From contig NZ_CAJQTX010000006.1 of assembly GCF_907163085.1 (NCBI RefSeq), positions 62,001-126,000 on the forward strand: a stretch of DNA of 64,000 nt, read 5' to 3'. Each line of letters begins with the position of its first letter. Position 1 is the stretch's first letter. The stretch comes from Candidatus Accumulibacter sp. ACC003 (lineage in GTDB: Bacteria; Pseudomonadota; Gammaproteobacteria; Burkholderiales; Rhodocyclaceae). The notes below the pieces were generated by a model. That model was not told the origin of the DNA. It searched no databases and saw nothing but the letters and a program-made list of their open reading frames with translations. This document shows positions 8,654-18,180 of this stretch, one piece after another. The position numbers and the translations under genes are program-made.

Positions 8654-11110
8654 ATGACCCGACGATCGTCCCCCAAGAGCAAGCTCCCGGCCGCCCAGGC
8701 GGGTGTTGCAGTTGCCCCGCCAGAGGCCGCCGCCACCGGCAAGCCGTCGCCAAGGCGAAATCGCCTGCTGCTCATCGGCTTGGCACTGGCGCTGCTGATC
8801 GGCGGCCTGGTCGTCTGGGCCTGGTCGTCGCGAGCGCCAGTATTGTCACTGCCGGCATCGTCGGCGGCGGCGCTTGCAGCGACCGCCGCCAGCCCCGCCA
8901 TCGCCGCGTCGGCGAGCTACGTGGGTGCCAATGCCTGCAAGAGTTGTCACGAAAGCGAATTCAAGGCGTGGTCGGGTTCGCATCACCAGTTGGCGATGCA
9001 GGAGGCAAGCGCGTCTACGGTGCTCGGCGACTTCACCGACGCGCGCTTCGACTACCACGGTGTCGAATCGTCGTTCTTCAAGCGCGACGACAAGTTTATC
9101 GTCCGTACCGACGGCCCCGACGGCAAGCTGGTCGACTATCCGATCAGCTACACCTTCGGCGTCTATCCGCTGCAGCAGTATTTGATCGCTTTTCCTGGCG
9201 GCCGCTATCAGGTATTGCCAATCGCCTGGGATTCGCGGCCGCAAGGCGAGGGCGGGCAGCGCTGGTTCCATCTCTATCCTGATCAGAACGTCGATCACCA
9301 GGACCCTCTTCACTGGACCGGGATCTATCAGAACTGGGCTTTGCAGTGTGCGGAATGTCACTCGACGAATCTGCGCAAGGGTTACGACGCCAACAGCAAC
9401 AGCTACCAGACGACCTACGAGGAAATCAACGTCGCCTGCGAATCGTGCCATGGCCCAGCTGCCGCGCACGTGGCCTGGGCCGGCAGCACCAAGCCACCCT
9501 ACACCGCCGCCGATAACAAGGGCCTGGTATCGCTGAACAGCCGCTGGCACGAGGCATGGAAGTTCCCCAACGACGGCGCCAGGTTTGCCGTTCGCGACCG
9601 GCCCGCTGACCCAGCCGCGATGAACAGTTGCGCCGCTTGCCACTCGCGTCGCTCGACGCTGCACGAGGGCGGCCAGGCCGGTGCGCCGCTGGAAGATACG
9701 CATCGCCTGGCAATGCTCACCGCACCGAACTACCACGCCGATGGGCAGCAGCGCGAGGAGGTCTATGTCTGGGGCTCCTTCCTGCAGAGCAAGATGCATC
9801 AGAACGGCGTGACGTGCATGGACTGCCACGAGCCGCACTCGCAGAAGCTACGTGCCGAAGGCAACGCGCTCTGCACGCGGTGCCATGCCGCCAGCGAATT
9901 TGACGCGCCCAGCCATCATCGACACCGGGCCGGCGGCGAGGGCGCGCAGTGCGTGACTTGCCACATGCCGACGCAGAACTACATGGTCATCCACGCCCGG
10001 CCCGACCACAGCCTGCGCATTCCGCGCCCCGACCTGTCGCTGTCGCTGGGCAGCCCGAATTCCTGTACCCAGTGCCACAGCGACAAGAAGCCCGAGTGGG
10101 CTGCCGGCGCCATGGACAAGTGGTACGGCAAGGCGTGGCGCGAGCGACCGCACTACGGTACCACCCTGCACGCCGGTGAGACGCAAGGCGTACGCGCTCT
10201 GCCCGGCCTGCTCGAACTGGCCAGCAGCCCAAGCACGCCGGCGATCGTCCGGGCGACCGCGGCGACGCTGGCGCAGCCCTACGCCAGTCCGGGCACCTTG
10301 CCGGCCGCGCGCGTGCTATTGCACGACGCCGACCCGTCGGTGCGCATCGCGGCGCTGGGAATGATCGCGCCGCTTGACCCCTTGAACCGTGTGCTGAGCG
10401 CCTCGCCGCTGCTCGCCGACCCGGTGCGCGGGGTACGGATCGAGGCCGCAAGAGTCCTCGCCGACGTGCCCGACGATCAGCTCCCGGCGGATCGGCGCGC
10501 TGCCCGCGCTGCGGCTTTGCAGGAGTACGAGGCGGCACTCGAGCAAGAGGTCGACTGGCCGTCGACCAACGTCAACCTCGGCAATCTGCGCTTGCGCCAG
10601 GGGCGCGTCGACGAGGCCGTTGCCGCTTACCAGCGGGCGATCACGCTCGACCCGCAGTTGGTCGGCGCTTATGTCAATCTGGCCGACGCCTGGCGCCAGC
10701 AGGGGCGCGAGTCCGACGCGGAAAAGGTCTTGCGGCAGGGCCTCGCGGTAGTGCCGGGCGCCGCCGATCTGCACCACGCTTTTGCTCTGCTGTTGACTCG
10801 CCAACACGAGAGCGCCGCGGCGCTGAAGGAATTCGCAGAAGCCGCCAGCCTGGCGCCGGACAACGCGCGTTACGCCTACGTCGAGGCGATTGCCGTCAAC
10901 TCCGCCGGCAAGCCGGCTGACGCCCTGGCGCTGCTTCGCAAGGCCAGGCAACGCCACCCGAACGATCTCGATATTCTCGGCGCGCTGATCTCGATCAGTC
11001 GAGAGACCGGCGACCGGCAGGCCGCCCTGCGTTACGCGAGAAAAGCCGCCGAGCTGTTGCCGAACGACCAGAACGTCAAACAGCTGGTGGCCGAACTGGC
11101 AGGCCGCTAG
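8654..11110 (+). CDS. Eight-haem c-type cytochrome with C-terminal TPR repeats
   Basis: A membrane-anchored periplasmic multihaem cytochrome of about 818 residues. One transmembrane helix near the N-terminus (LLLIGLALALLIGGLVVWAW) is followed by eight CXXCH haem sites in order: CKSCH, CAECH, CESCH, CAACH, CMDCH, CTRCH, CVTCH and CTQCH. After the haem part (to about residue 500) comes an alpha-helical HEAT-like stretch, then at least four TPR-like units (for example NLGNLRLRQGRVDEAVAAYQ). This layout is known for cytochrome/TPR proteins of unknown electron partner. ATG 8654 is preferred over TTG 8615; no clear ribosome site is seen for either. No maturation genes adjoin. Confidence 0.85.
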   Translation: MTRRSSPKSKLPAAQAGVAVAPPEAAATGKPSPRRNRLLLIGLALALLIGGLVVWAWSSRAPVLSLPASSAAALAATAASPAIAASASYVGANACKSCHESEFKAWSGSHHQLAMQEASASTVLGDFTDARFDYHGVESSFFKRDDKFIVRTDGPDGKLVDYPISYTFGVYPLQQYLIAFPGGRYQVLPIAWDSRPQGEGGQRWFHLYPDQNVDHQDPLHWTGIYQNWALQCAECHSTNLRKGYDANSNSYQTTYEEINVACESCHGPAAAHVAWAGSTKPPYTAADNKGLVSLNSRWHEAWKFPNDGARFAVRDRPADPAAMNSCAACHSRRSTLHEGGQAGAPLEDTHRLAMLTAPNYHADGQQREEVYVWGSFLQSKMHQNGVTCMDCHEPHSQKLRAEGNALCTRCHAASEFDAPSHHRHRAGGEGAQCVTCHMPTQNYMVIHARPDHSLRIPRPDLSLSLGSPNSCTQCHSDKKPEWAAGAMDKWYGKAWRERPHYGTTLHAGETQGVRALPGLLELASSPSTPAIVRATAATLAQPYASPGTLPAARVLLHDADPSVRIAALGMIAPLDPLNRVLSASPLLADPVRGVRIEAARVLADVPDDQLPADRRAARAAALQEYEAALEQEVDWPSTNVNLGNLRLRQGRVDEAVAAYQRAITLDPQLVGAYVNLADAWRQQGRESDAEKVLRQGLAVVPGAADLHHAFALLLTRQHESAAALKEFAEAASLAPDNARYAYVEAIAVNSAGKPADALALLRKARQRHPNDLDILGALISISRETGDRQAALRYARKAAELLPNDQNVKQLVAELAGR

Positions 11111-11122
11111 ACGGCGAGCCGG

Positions 11123-11153
11123 GCGGCAGCGGCTTTGCCGGCCGGCGCTGCCG
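11123..11153. terminator. Hairpin between convergent genes
   Basis: CGGCAGCG and CGCTGCCG form a perfect 8-bp stem in the 52-bp space between the convergent cytochrome and outer-membrane protein genes. No T-tract follows on either strand, so intrinsic termination is uncertain. Confidence 0.35.
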
Positions 11154-11162
11154 ACAAGCTGA

Positions 11163-11984
11163 CTATTTTGGGAACATCAGCTGCACCTGCAAGCGCAACT
11201 GCCAGTTGGCGGCGTTATCGGGATGCGCGACGTTGTAGTAGGCGCTGAGCTGGGTGTTGACCGGCAATTTTCCGAAGTGGAAGATCTTGCCGACGCCGCC
11301 ACCCAGCGGTACCGTCCAGCGCTGGCTGCTGTCGGCTTTCCAGTCGGCGGTGACGATTGGCGCCGAGGTGAGATAGAAGCCGCCTTCGAAGTTGTAGTTG
11401 AGGAAGGGCTGCAGCAGGAAGTTGTTGTAGCTGGCGTCGCTTCCCGAACCGACCGACCAGATGTTGTTCGCCAGAAAGCCGTATACCCAGGGGTCGCCCT
11501 TCTCGAGCTTGAGTATCACCAAGGAAGGGCCGAGTCCCCAGCGGTCGTTACCGATGGCGTTGTTGCTGTTGGTCGGCATCTGGACAATCGCGCCGGCGCC
11601 CCAGATCGCACCCGTCGGCACGGCCGGCGACAGGAAGGCGGTGAGCTGGATGTCGCCGATGCCGTTGATCCGGTCGCCGCCCGGCACGAAGGCCGGTTGC
11701 GAGACCACCGGCACGATCGTGCGGGTGATGACATTCCATTCGCTGTTGACCTCGATCGGGATCACCGGCTGGATGTTGAGGACGTTCTGCGTACCGTCGC
11801 GCGGACCGACGTTGAAGTTGGTGTTGTTCTGGAACGGTACGCTGATCAGGTTGCCGACCGGGTTCTGGGCGAGCTTGGCCAGTTCCTCGGCGCTCATTTC
11901 GGCGTTTGCCGGCGACGCGATTCCTGCCAGCAGCGACAGCGCTCCGAGTAGCTGGGTGGCGTTGGGAATATTCCTGCGTTTCAT
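11163..11984 (-). CDS. Putative outer-membrane beta-barrel protein (transporter-like)
   Basis: A 273-residue exported protein. Its signal peptide is LLGALSLLAGIASPANA, cut before EMSAEELAKL. The mature protein has alternating amphipathic strands (VLNIQPVIPIEV, NVITRTIVPVVSQPAF, IGDIQLTAFLSP) and ends in LRLQVQLMFPK, typical of a beta-barrel closing strand. The pattern resembles the family of outer-membrane proteins linked to aromatic-compound uptake (PF13557-like), often annotated as transporter or neuromodulin-like. It starts at ATG 11984. It lies 134 bp downstream of the patatin-type gene on the same strand. Substrate unknown. Confidence 0.7.
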   Translation of the reverse strand: MKRRNIPNATQLLGALSLLAGIASPANAEMSAEELAKLAQNPVGNLISVPFQNNTNFNVGPRDGTQNVLNIQPVIPIEVNSEWNVITRTIVPVVSQPAFVPGGDRINGIGDIQLTAFLSPAVPTGAIWGAGAIVQMPTNSNNAIGNDRWGLGPSLVILKLEKGDPWVYGFLANNIWSVGSGSDASYNNFLLQPFLNYNFEGGFYLTSAPIVTADWKADSSQRWTVPLGGGVGKIFHFGKLPVNTQLSAYYNVAHPDNAANWQLRLQVQLMFPK

Positions 11985-12118
11985 TGCTCAAGTCCTCGAA
12001 TGGCTTCTGATTTCGTTCATCTGGTCCGTATCGGAAGCCCTCGATACCGCGCGCGGGCAGCGGGCCGCGCCAGCAAGGCGGCCCCTGGGAGTGCTTCGGA
12101 CGGGCAATTTTACCCCCG

Positions 12119-14362
12119 TCAAGGCGTCCCGAGGAACAGGTAAAAGTTCGAATAGCCGCCGGTCGAGCCGGCGTTCGAGTAGCCGTAACCCAGGTACACC
12201 GGCCCAAAGGGCGTTTCGCCACCGAGGTAGATCGCGGCGCCAGGAATCCAGCCCTTGAGGGTGGTTTCGGTGAACGGCCGGCGGACCTTGGCCGTTTCGA
12301 GCGCCGCTCCCAGACGCAGGTCGCCGCGCAGGCCAAGCGGCAGGCGGCCGATGATCCGCTCGGCACGAATGCTGCCGTAGCTGATGTCGTCGCCCTTCAA
12401 CTGTCCGACGGCAAAGGCCGTCATGTTGAGCATGCCACCCAGCTGTCCGAGGTCGTAGCTGGGCAATTGCCCGACCGGCGAGCCTTGATACGACAGGCGG
12501 CTGGCGAGAACCCAGTCGCCAATCGGCACGTAGCCGCTGGCGCCGGCGTCGAGCTTGCTGAAGCCTTCGGCCGGCGAGTCGAAGTACTTGACGCTGCTCG
12601 ACCAGCCCTGGGTCGGGAAATAGATGCGGTCGGTCTGATCGAAATCGAGCGCGGCAAACCAGCCACCAAAGGTCTTCGACTGCTGCGGCAGGATCGGTGA
12701 GCCGGTCTCAAGGTCGCTCTTCCGCCAGCTTTCCTCCCAGCCGAGACGTGCCTGGCCGAGCAGCCCGACGTTTGCTCCCCCTCCCAGTCGCAGCGTGGTC
12801 TGGCCGACGGAGTACTGGGCGAGCTGCTGGTCGTTCTCGTAAATGCCGGTCAAGCGGTTCAGATAGTTGAGGTTGGCCTCGACGAAGTAGCGCTGGCGCG
12901 CGTCGATCGGCTGATAGAAGTCGACGCCGACACCGCTTCGCGAGCCGAATTCGCCATAGGCCAGGAGTTCGCCGCCGAGGCTGTTGAGCCAGGTCTTCTG
13001 GTACGCGGCGCGAATACTGTAGGTCGAATCGGTCCGGAAATTGCTGTCCAGGTTGATGCCAAAGCGCAGGTAGTCGGGACCCCAGCCCTTCTCGACCGGC
13101 AAGACGCGGAGAATCTCGCGGTTGCGCAGCGTGTTGTCGAGCGCGTAATCGATTTGCTGGTAGTAGCCATCGCCATAGGCGCGCATCAGATCGGCGTCGA
13201 GTTTCGCCGGGTCGACGGTGTCGCCCGGCTTGATCTGCAGGTAGCGCTCGACGACCGCCGGGTTGATCAGCTTCAATCCGGCGATCTGCACTTCGTCAAC
13301 CCGCGGCGCGGCGCGCAGCGGCGGCTGTATCTGTGCCGTCCAGGCGCTGTAAGCGCTTTCGCTGACCGACAGGGCGCGCAGGCGATCAGCGACCGCTTCG
13401 GTTGCGGCAACGCCGCGATCGGCGGTTTCCGAACTGCGCTTGAAGTCGCCGGCGGTGATCCCTTCGAGATCGGGCTTGATGTAGATGTCGGTTGGCTTGA
13501 GCGTCGCCAGCGAGCGGGTGACGTTCTGTTCGGTCAGGATGTTGACCATCTGTGCCGAAACGCTGAGCAGGCCGCTGATGTCGTCGGCCTTGAGCAGCGG
13601 CGAGCCGACGTTGACGGCGATGATCACGTCCGCCTGACAGCGCTCGCGCGCTTCGCCGATCGGCACGTTGTCGACCAGGCCGCCGTCGACCAGTTTCTTG
13701 CCGTCGAAGTCGACCGGCGCCATCAGGCCGGGAACCGACATGCTGGCGCGCATCGCTTGCGACAGACTGCCCTGGCGAAAGACGACTTTCTCACCGCCGA
13801 CGATGTCGGTGGCGACGATCGACAGTGGCAGCGGCAGCGCCGCTATGTCACGCTCACCGAGATAATCACGAACCAGGGTGTTGAAGAAAAGCTTGATCTT
13901 CTGCCCCATGACGATTCCCGGCTGACCCTTGACGCCTTGCCGGCCGACGCCCGTCTCCGAGCCCGGCAGGAAACGCTTGTCCAGGACCTTCTTGCGAAAG
14001 TTCTGCTCGGTCAACGGTGGGTCGTCGCGGAAGAGGTCGTCCCAGTCGGCTTCTGCGAGCTTGCTGCGCATCGTTGCCGGCGGCAGGCCGCTGGCGTATA
14101 CGCCAGCTACCAGCGCTCCCATGCTGGTACCGGCAACGCAGTCGACGGGTACGCGCAGTTTTTCGAGTACTTCGAGGACGCCGATATGCGCCGCGCCGCG
14201 CGCGCCGCCACCGCCAAGCACCAGGCCAACCCGCGGCCGGACGGGATCGCCCGCCGCGGCCGGCGAGGCGGTAGCTGCGCCGGCAGAAACCAGTACTCCG
14301 ACGATCAGCAGAACGCGCCAGGGTGCGCGGCTGGCTGCCCAATCCCTTCGAACTGCACTCAC
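12119..14362 (-). CDS. Patatin-like phospholipase with POTRA and C-terminal beta-barrel (PlpD-like)
   Basis: A 747-residue type Vd autotransporter-like lipase. After a signal sequence (VLLIVGVLVSAGAATASPAAAG) comes the patatin domain with oxyanion loop LVLGGGGARGAAHIG, nucleophile elbow GTSMG (Ser80) and catalytic Asp in LVDGGLVDNVPIGEAR. Around residues 350-420 sits a POTRA-like region (VDEVQIAGLKLINPAVVERYL). The rest is a 16-strand-type barrel ending in a phenylalanine-rich strand (YSNFYLFLGTP). It would hydrolyse phospholipids, probably exposed or released at the cell surface. It starts at ATG 14362. Confidence 0.9.
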   Translation of the reverse strand: MSAVRRDWAASRAPWRVLLIVGVLVSAGAATASPAAAGDPVRPRVGLVLGGGGARGAAHIGVLEVLEKLRVPVDCVAGTSMGALVAGVYASGLPPATMRSKLAEADWDDLFRDDPPLTEQNFRKKVLDKRFLPGSETGVGRQGVKGQPGIVMGQKIKLFFNTLVRDYLGERDIAALPLPLSIVATDIVGGEKVVFRQGSLSQAMRASMSVPGLMAPVDFDGKKLVDGGLVDNVPIGEARERCQADVIIAVNVGSPLLKADDISGLLSVSAQMVNILTEQNVTRSLATLKPTDIYIKPDLEGITAGDFKRSSETADRGVAATEAVADRLRALSVSESAYSAWTAQIQPPLRAAPRVDEVQIAGLKLINPAVVERYLQIKPGDTVDPAKLDADLMRAYGDGYYQQIDYALDNTLRNREILRVLPVEKGWGPDYLRFGINLDSNFRTDSTYSIRAAYQKTWLNSLGGELLAYGEFGSRSGVGVDFYQPIDARQRYFVEANLNYLNRLTGIYENDQQLAQYSVGQTTLRLGGGANVGLLGQARLGWEESWRKSDLETGSPILPQQSKTFGGWFAALDFDQTDRIYFPTQGWSSSVKYFDSPAEGFSKLDAGASGYVPIGDWVLASRLSYQGSPVGQLPSYDLGQLGGMLNMTAFAVGQLKGDDISYGSIRAERIIGRLPLGLRGDLRLGAALETAKVRRPFTETTLKGWIPGAAIYLGGETPFGPVYLGYGYSNAGSTGGYSNFYLFLGTP

Positions 14363-14893
14363 TTCCTTCTCCTTGCCGGCTCGACGCCAGCGAAATCATT
14401 TCCTCGCCGGCAAGCCGGTCGTCAGGCGACAAAGCGGTCCGCGCGGCGTCCGCCTGGCGGTTCAGTTGCTAACCTACGTCTCCCCGGTTGGCTTGCAAGA
14501 GTAGTCCTCGGTCGGTCAGCTGATAGGTCGGCAAGAGCGGCTTGAACGTGACTCGGCCAGCGAGGATCAGGCCTTTGCCGGTGCCCTTCGGCTGTCCGCC
14601 CGTAGCCGCACCTGCGGCCCTCAGCGTCGCCAGCATGCTGACCATGAGGATTGCCACGGGTTGCTGGTGGATTGCATTTCTGCACGTACTCCGCAGGGGG
14701 TGTTGCCGGGGCGATCAGGCGCGAGCCATCGGCCAGGGCGTCGTGAGCAAGGCGACGATTGTACACGGCCGGCCGCCCGATTGAGCGGCTCGAGCGCCGC
14801 TGCCCGTGCCGGCGATCACCATGAAGCGTTTGCGCGCAACCGTGCCATCGCGGCACTGCGGCAGGTCGCCAGCATGCTCTGCCGGCGCGCTTG
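14363..14893. other. 531-bp gap, no supported gene
   Basis: This space lies between the starts/ends of two minus-strand genes. The best open frame is minus 14469-14657 (62 codons, alternative start GTG), reading MAILMVSMLATLRAAGAAT at its start, but it lacks a ribosome site and any family resemblance. Base composition is as in coding DNA, so decayed coding sequence is possible. It must include the promoter of the patatin-type gene. Confidence 0.4.
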
Positions 14894-15148
14894 CTATTCC
14901 TGCGTGCTGACCGGGAGCGAGGTGAGAATGGTCAGGGCGGCGTGCGCGTGTTCTGCGGCGTCACGCCCGAGGCTGGTCAGATAGCCTCCATCGGTTTGTG
15001 TGACCAGTCCCTTGGCGTGCAGTCGCAGCGTCGCGGCGATGATTTCTGGATCGGCGATCTTGTGAATTTTGATGCCCAGTTGCGTAGTTGCCAGATCGAA
15101 GCGGACCAGGGTGTTGAGTTCATTGACCAGATCGGGCGTATAGGGCAT
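14894..15148 (-). CDS. TIGR02647 family conserved protein
   Basis: An 84-residue protein beginning MPYTPDLVNELNTLVRFDL and containing GIKIHK, IAATLRLHAKGLVTQ, DGGYLTSLGRDAAEHA and LTILTSLP, the pattern of the small TIGR02647 family of Beta- and Gammaproteobacteria. The helix/turn arrangement resembles a winged-helix fragment (KGLVTQTDGGYLTSLGRDAA), which could suggest DNA binding, but the function is not established. It lies 72 bp downstream of selO on the same strand and may be cotranscribed. Confidence 0.8.
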   Translation of the reverse strand: MPYTPDLVNELNTLVRFDLATTQLGIKIHKIADPEIIAATLRLHAKGLVTQTDGGYLTSLGRDAAEHAHAALTILTSLPVSTQE

Positions 15149-15220
15149 GGCAAGTCCTCGTGGGTGAAAGCGCTGTTGAGCGGCAGGTCTGCATTCTAAC
15201 GCGAGCGGCAGCCGCCACCG

Positions 15221-16783
15221 TCAGGAACTGCACGAGAGCATCGAGCAGCCGGCCTTGTGGCGCGCCCAATCGGGTCGCCTGGCGCTGAAAGCCGCGCGTC
15301 CGGGCTGCTCGTCATAGGGTCGGCGCAAGATCTCGAGCAAGTCATGAAGCATCCCGGTGTCGCCTTGTTCGGCGCGGTCGATGGCCTGTTGCGCCAGGTA
15401 GTTGCGCAGCACGAAGCGCGGGTTGCGCTGGTTCATGGCTAGCCTGCGTTGCTCGGCGGTTTGCCCGTCGAGGCGCAGGCGCGCGGCGTAGCGCGCCAGC
15501 CAGCGCTCGAGGTCGGCCGAAAATTGCTGCCGCAGTTCGTCACGGTAGAAAGCCTGCTGCAAGACTCGCGGCTGCGGATCGTTGATGTCCAGCTGCGCGA
15601 GTTGGCGGAAGAAGATGCTCATGTCGATCTCGGCCAGTCGCATCAGTTTGCAGAGCTCGTCGAGCAAGTCGCCATCGTCGGGCGTCCAGCCGAGAAGGCC
15701 GAGCTTGCCGGCAAATGCCGTGCAGAATTCCTCGGAGTAGACCACGTCGTAACGCGCGATAGCTGCCGCCAGGTCGTCCGCGCTGGTCCCCAGCGTGGCC
15801 AGCGCCGCTGCCAGCCGTTCGAGATTCCAGCGGGCGATCTCCGGCTGCCGGGCAAAGCAGTAGCGTTGGCTCGCCGCGTCGGTGGTGTTGGGCGTCCAGC
15901 CGGGGTCGAAGTTGTCTACCCAGCCGTAGGGACCGTAGTCGAGGGTCAGTCCGAGAATCGACATGTTGTCGGTATTCATTACGCCGTGCACGAAGCCGAC
16001 GCGCAGCCAGTGCGCCATCAGGCGGGCGGTGCGCTCGCAGACCTCGGTGAACCACGTCGCCAGACGCTGCTCGGGCTGGCGCGCCAGGCCGGCCAACTCG
16101 GGGAAGTCGCGGGCGATGGTGAAGTCGACCAGGCGCTGCAGAAGTTGGCGTTCGCCACGCGCGGCGAGCAGCTCGAAGTGCCCGAAGCGGATGAACGAAG
16201 GCGCCACCCGGCAGACCACGGCGCCCGGTTCGGCGACTGAATGGCCGTCGTAGAACATGTCACGGACGACGGTTTCGCCGCTGCCGACGAGACTCAGCGC
16301 GCGCGTCGTTGGCACTCCCAGGTGATGCATCGCCTCGCTGCACAGAAACTCGCGCAGCGACGAACGCAAGACCGCGCGCCCGTCGGCGCGGCGCGCGTAG
16401 GGCGTTGGGCCGGCGCCCTTGAGCTGCAGCTCGAAGCGTTGGCCGCTACGGTTGATCGCTTCGCCGAGCAGAATCGCGCGACCGTCGCCGAGTTGGCCGG
16501 CCCACTGGCCGAACTGATGGCCGCCGTAGCAGGTGGCGTAGGCGACCATTCCGGGCAACAGCGTATTGCCGGCCAGCGCAGCGAGCATGGCCGGCGTGGC
16601 CATCGCCTCGTCGTCAAGATCGAGGGCGGCGGCCACCTCGCGCGAATGCGCGAGCAGCACCGGTGCAGCGACCGGCGTCGGTGTCACCGGCGACCAACAC
16701 GCGCCAAAGACCTGCCGTGGCGTGTTGTGCCGGTCGGGGTCCCCCGGCAGCTCGCGGACGAAGCGGTTATCGAAATTCAGCAT
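15221..16783 (-). CDS. selO: Protein adenylyltransferase SelO (YdiU)
   Basis: Pseudokinase-fold enzyme that transfers AMP to Ser, Thr or Tyr of protein substrates, linked to redox stress. The 520 residues start at [15 protein letters not shown], the conserved SelO beginning, with CAT at 16781-16783; the frame is open further upstream but without support. Landmarks are [57 protein letters not shown] and the Asp of WVDNFDPGW. The protein ends in SCSS: the Cys occupies the site of selenocysteine in the eukaryotic protein. The TerB-like gene is 46 bp upstream on the same strand. Confidence 0.95.
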   Translation of the reverse strand: MLNFDNRFVRELPGDPDRHNTPRQVFGACWSPVTPTPVAAPVLLAHSREVAAALDLDDEAMATPAMLAALAGNTLLPGMVAYATCYGGHQFGQWAGQLGDGRAILLGEAINRSGQRFELQLKGAGPTPYARRADGRAVLRSSLREFLCSEAMHHLGVPTTRALSLVGSGETVVRDMFYDGHSVAEPGAVVCRVAPSFIRFGHFELLAARGERQLLQRLVDFTIARDFPELAGLARQPEQRLATWFTEVCERTARLMAHWLRVGFVHGVMNTDNMSILGLTLDYGPYGWVDNFDPGWTPNTTDAASQRYCFARQPEIARWNLERLAAALATLGTSADDLAAAIARYDVVYSEEFCTAFAGKLGLLGWTPDDGDLLDELCKLMRLAEIDMSIFFRQLAQLDINDPQPRVLQQAFYRDELRQQFSADLERWLARYAARLRLDGQTAEQRRLAMNQRNPRFVLRNYLAQQAIDRAEQGDTGMLHDLLEILRRPYDEQPGRAAFSARRPDWARHKAGCSMLSCSS

Positions 16784-16829
16784 CGGCTGTCGACGGCCCG
16801 CAGGTGTTGGCGAAGTGCGCGGCGAGCGA

Positions 16830-17822
16830 TCAAGCGTTGCTGACCAGTTCGATGATCTGGCCACGATCGAGCGAGCTGGCTTTGGCCTGCATTTCCGGCA
16901 GATAGCGGCTGTGCAGTCCCCTGGCCTCGCCGAGCATGCTGTCGAAGGCTTCGCGTAACCTCTGCGTCGACAGGCTGCGGCCGCCGGCGTAGTAGTGCCT
17001 GGCGACGTGACCGAGGGCATAGGTGCTGGCGAAGCTCATCCCCGAGCTGAGCGCCTGCTTGCCCAGCCCGCGCAGCAAGCCGCCGCCGAGCTTGCCGAGC
17101 AGGCCACCAAGGAGCTTGCGCCCGGCCTGTTCGAGGTATTGCGAAGTCAGCCCGACGCCGACGGTGGCCAGAAAGTCCTTGATGTGCCCACGATCGAGTT
17201 CGAATCCGTAGGACTTGCCGAGGCGATAGACGAGCTTCATCTGCAGCGGGATGATGGCCATCGTCGATAGCGATTCCGGCAGCAGTTCCAGGGCACCGTT
17301 GACGATCGCGGCGTTGAGGATGGCCTGGTCGATCGCGGCGGCGCTCATCGTCGACGCCAGCGTGCCAACGCTCGTTGCCGGCGCCGTCGGCGGCTTCGCC
17401 GTGCGGCGGTCGCCGTCCGTCGCCGCCACTTCGCCGCTTTCTACCGGCAGCGCGGCGATCGCTTCGGCTTGCCGGCTATACTCCGCCGCCTGCTGCGCGT
17501 CGAGCATCAGGGCTTCGCGCAGGTCGCCGAGGAAGAGCTTTTCGGCAGGCGATTGAAGGCCATCGGCATCGCACACGCAGACCGCCATTTCAAACGCCAG
17601 CTGGCGCGCCTCGGGTGTCGTCAGCGCCGCCGTCGCAGTCGCCAGCGAGACGCGCTTGAGCAACACGTCCTGATAGAGCTTGGCGATATTGATCGAGCCC
17701 TCGCCAGCCAGCGCGTCGGCGATGCGCTTGATCTCGGCACGCTCGGAGTCGTCCTTGCTGCCGTCGGCGAAGGCCGCCATCAGGCTGATGGTCAGGATGG
17801 CTTGCTGTTCGTGCTCGTTCAT
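16830..17822 (-). CDS. TerB-like / DUF697-like two-domain protein
   Basis: A 330-residue protein. Residues about 1-115 ([34 protein letters not shown]... [17 protein letters not shown]) match the TerB tellurite-resistance fold with its acidic metal-binding helices. A Pro/Ala/Thr linker follows, then residues about 165-330 resemble DUF697/YcjF-type domains ([30 protein letters not shown]) with a glycine-rich hydrophobic segment ([18 protein letters not shown]) that may insert in the membrane. The role is unknown, with envelope or metal stress likely from TerB. ATG 17822 is chosen because the protein then begins directly with the TerB helix. It is probably cotranscribed with selO. Confidence 0.75.
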   Translation of the reverse strand: MNEHEQQAILTISLMAAFADGSKDDSERAEIKRIADALAGEGSINIAKLYQDVLLKRVSLATATAALTTPEARQLAFEMAVCVCDADGLQSPAEKLFLGDLREALMLDAQQAAEYSRQAEAIAALPVESGEVAATDGDRRTAKPPTAPATSVGTLASTMSAAAIDQAILNAAIVNGALELLPESLSTMAIIPLQMKLVYRLGKSYGFELDRGHIKDFLATVGVGLTSQYLEQAGRKLLGGLLGKLGGGLLRGLGKQALSSGMSFASTYALGHVARHYYAGGRSLSTQRLREAFDSMLGEARGLHSRYLPEMQAKASSLDRGQIIELVSNA

Positions 17823-18180
17823 GGGGCGTGGTCTCCGGTGAAAATGCGCTTGACCACCGCGAGTATCGGCAGCTTCCGCGTCGCAATCAAGGCATTCCAG
17901 CGGTCGTGTGCCGACGAGGCCTTGCCGATACGGGGAAATCTGGTCGCCACGGCGAATTGCGCGGATCGCTGGCGAGCGCGAAGCGAGTATGAAACGCCTG
18001 TGGAAAGTTGGCGTGCTCAAGGTCGCCGCAGCGCTGCGGCAATTTGCTGCGCCGGCGTATTTCAGCGCCACACAAAAAACTTGCTGCAAATCAAATTTCC
18101 CCGGAAAGGGCGGGCGTCCGGCTGGTATGGCTTGCCGGGGTGTCGGGCACGGCGCCGACGAGCCGCTGCCGGCGCAGCGT
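17823..18180. other. 358-bp gap with a 16-bp palindrome
   Basis: This gap lies between the carbonic anhydrase stop and the TerB-like gene start, both on the minus strand. No gene is supported. It contains a perfect 16-bp palindrome at 18025-18040 (GCCGCAGCGCTGCGGC) and an AT-rich stretch at about 18066-18100 that could hold the promoter of the TerB-selO pair, but I cannot assign -35/-10 boxes with confidence. Confidence 0.4.

Noticed and set aside
14469-14657. A 62-codon minus-strand open frame between the patatin-type gene and the TIGR02647 gene
   Set aside because: It has only an alternative start, no ribosome site and no family resemblance; the region is GC-rich and opens frames by chance.
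16784-17020. A longer SelO beginning at 17020
   Set aside because: The extra residues overlap the TerB-like gene on the same strand in another frame, and the family begins at the internal MLNFDNRF.
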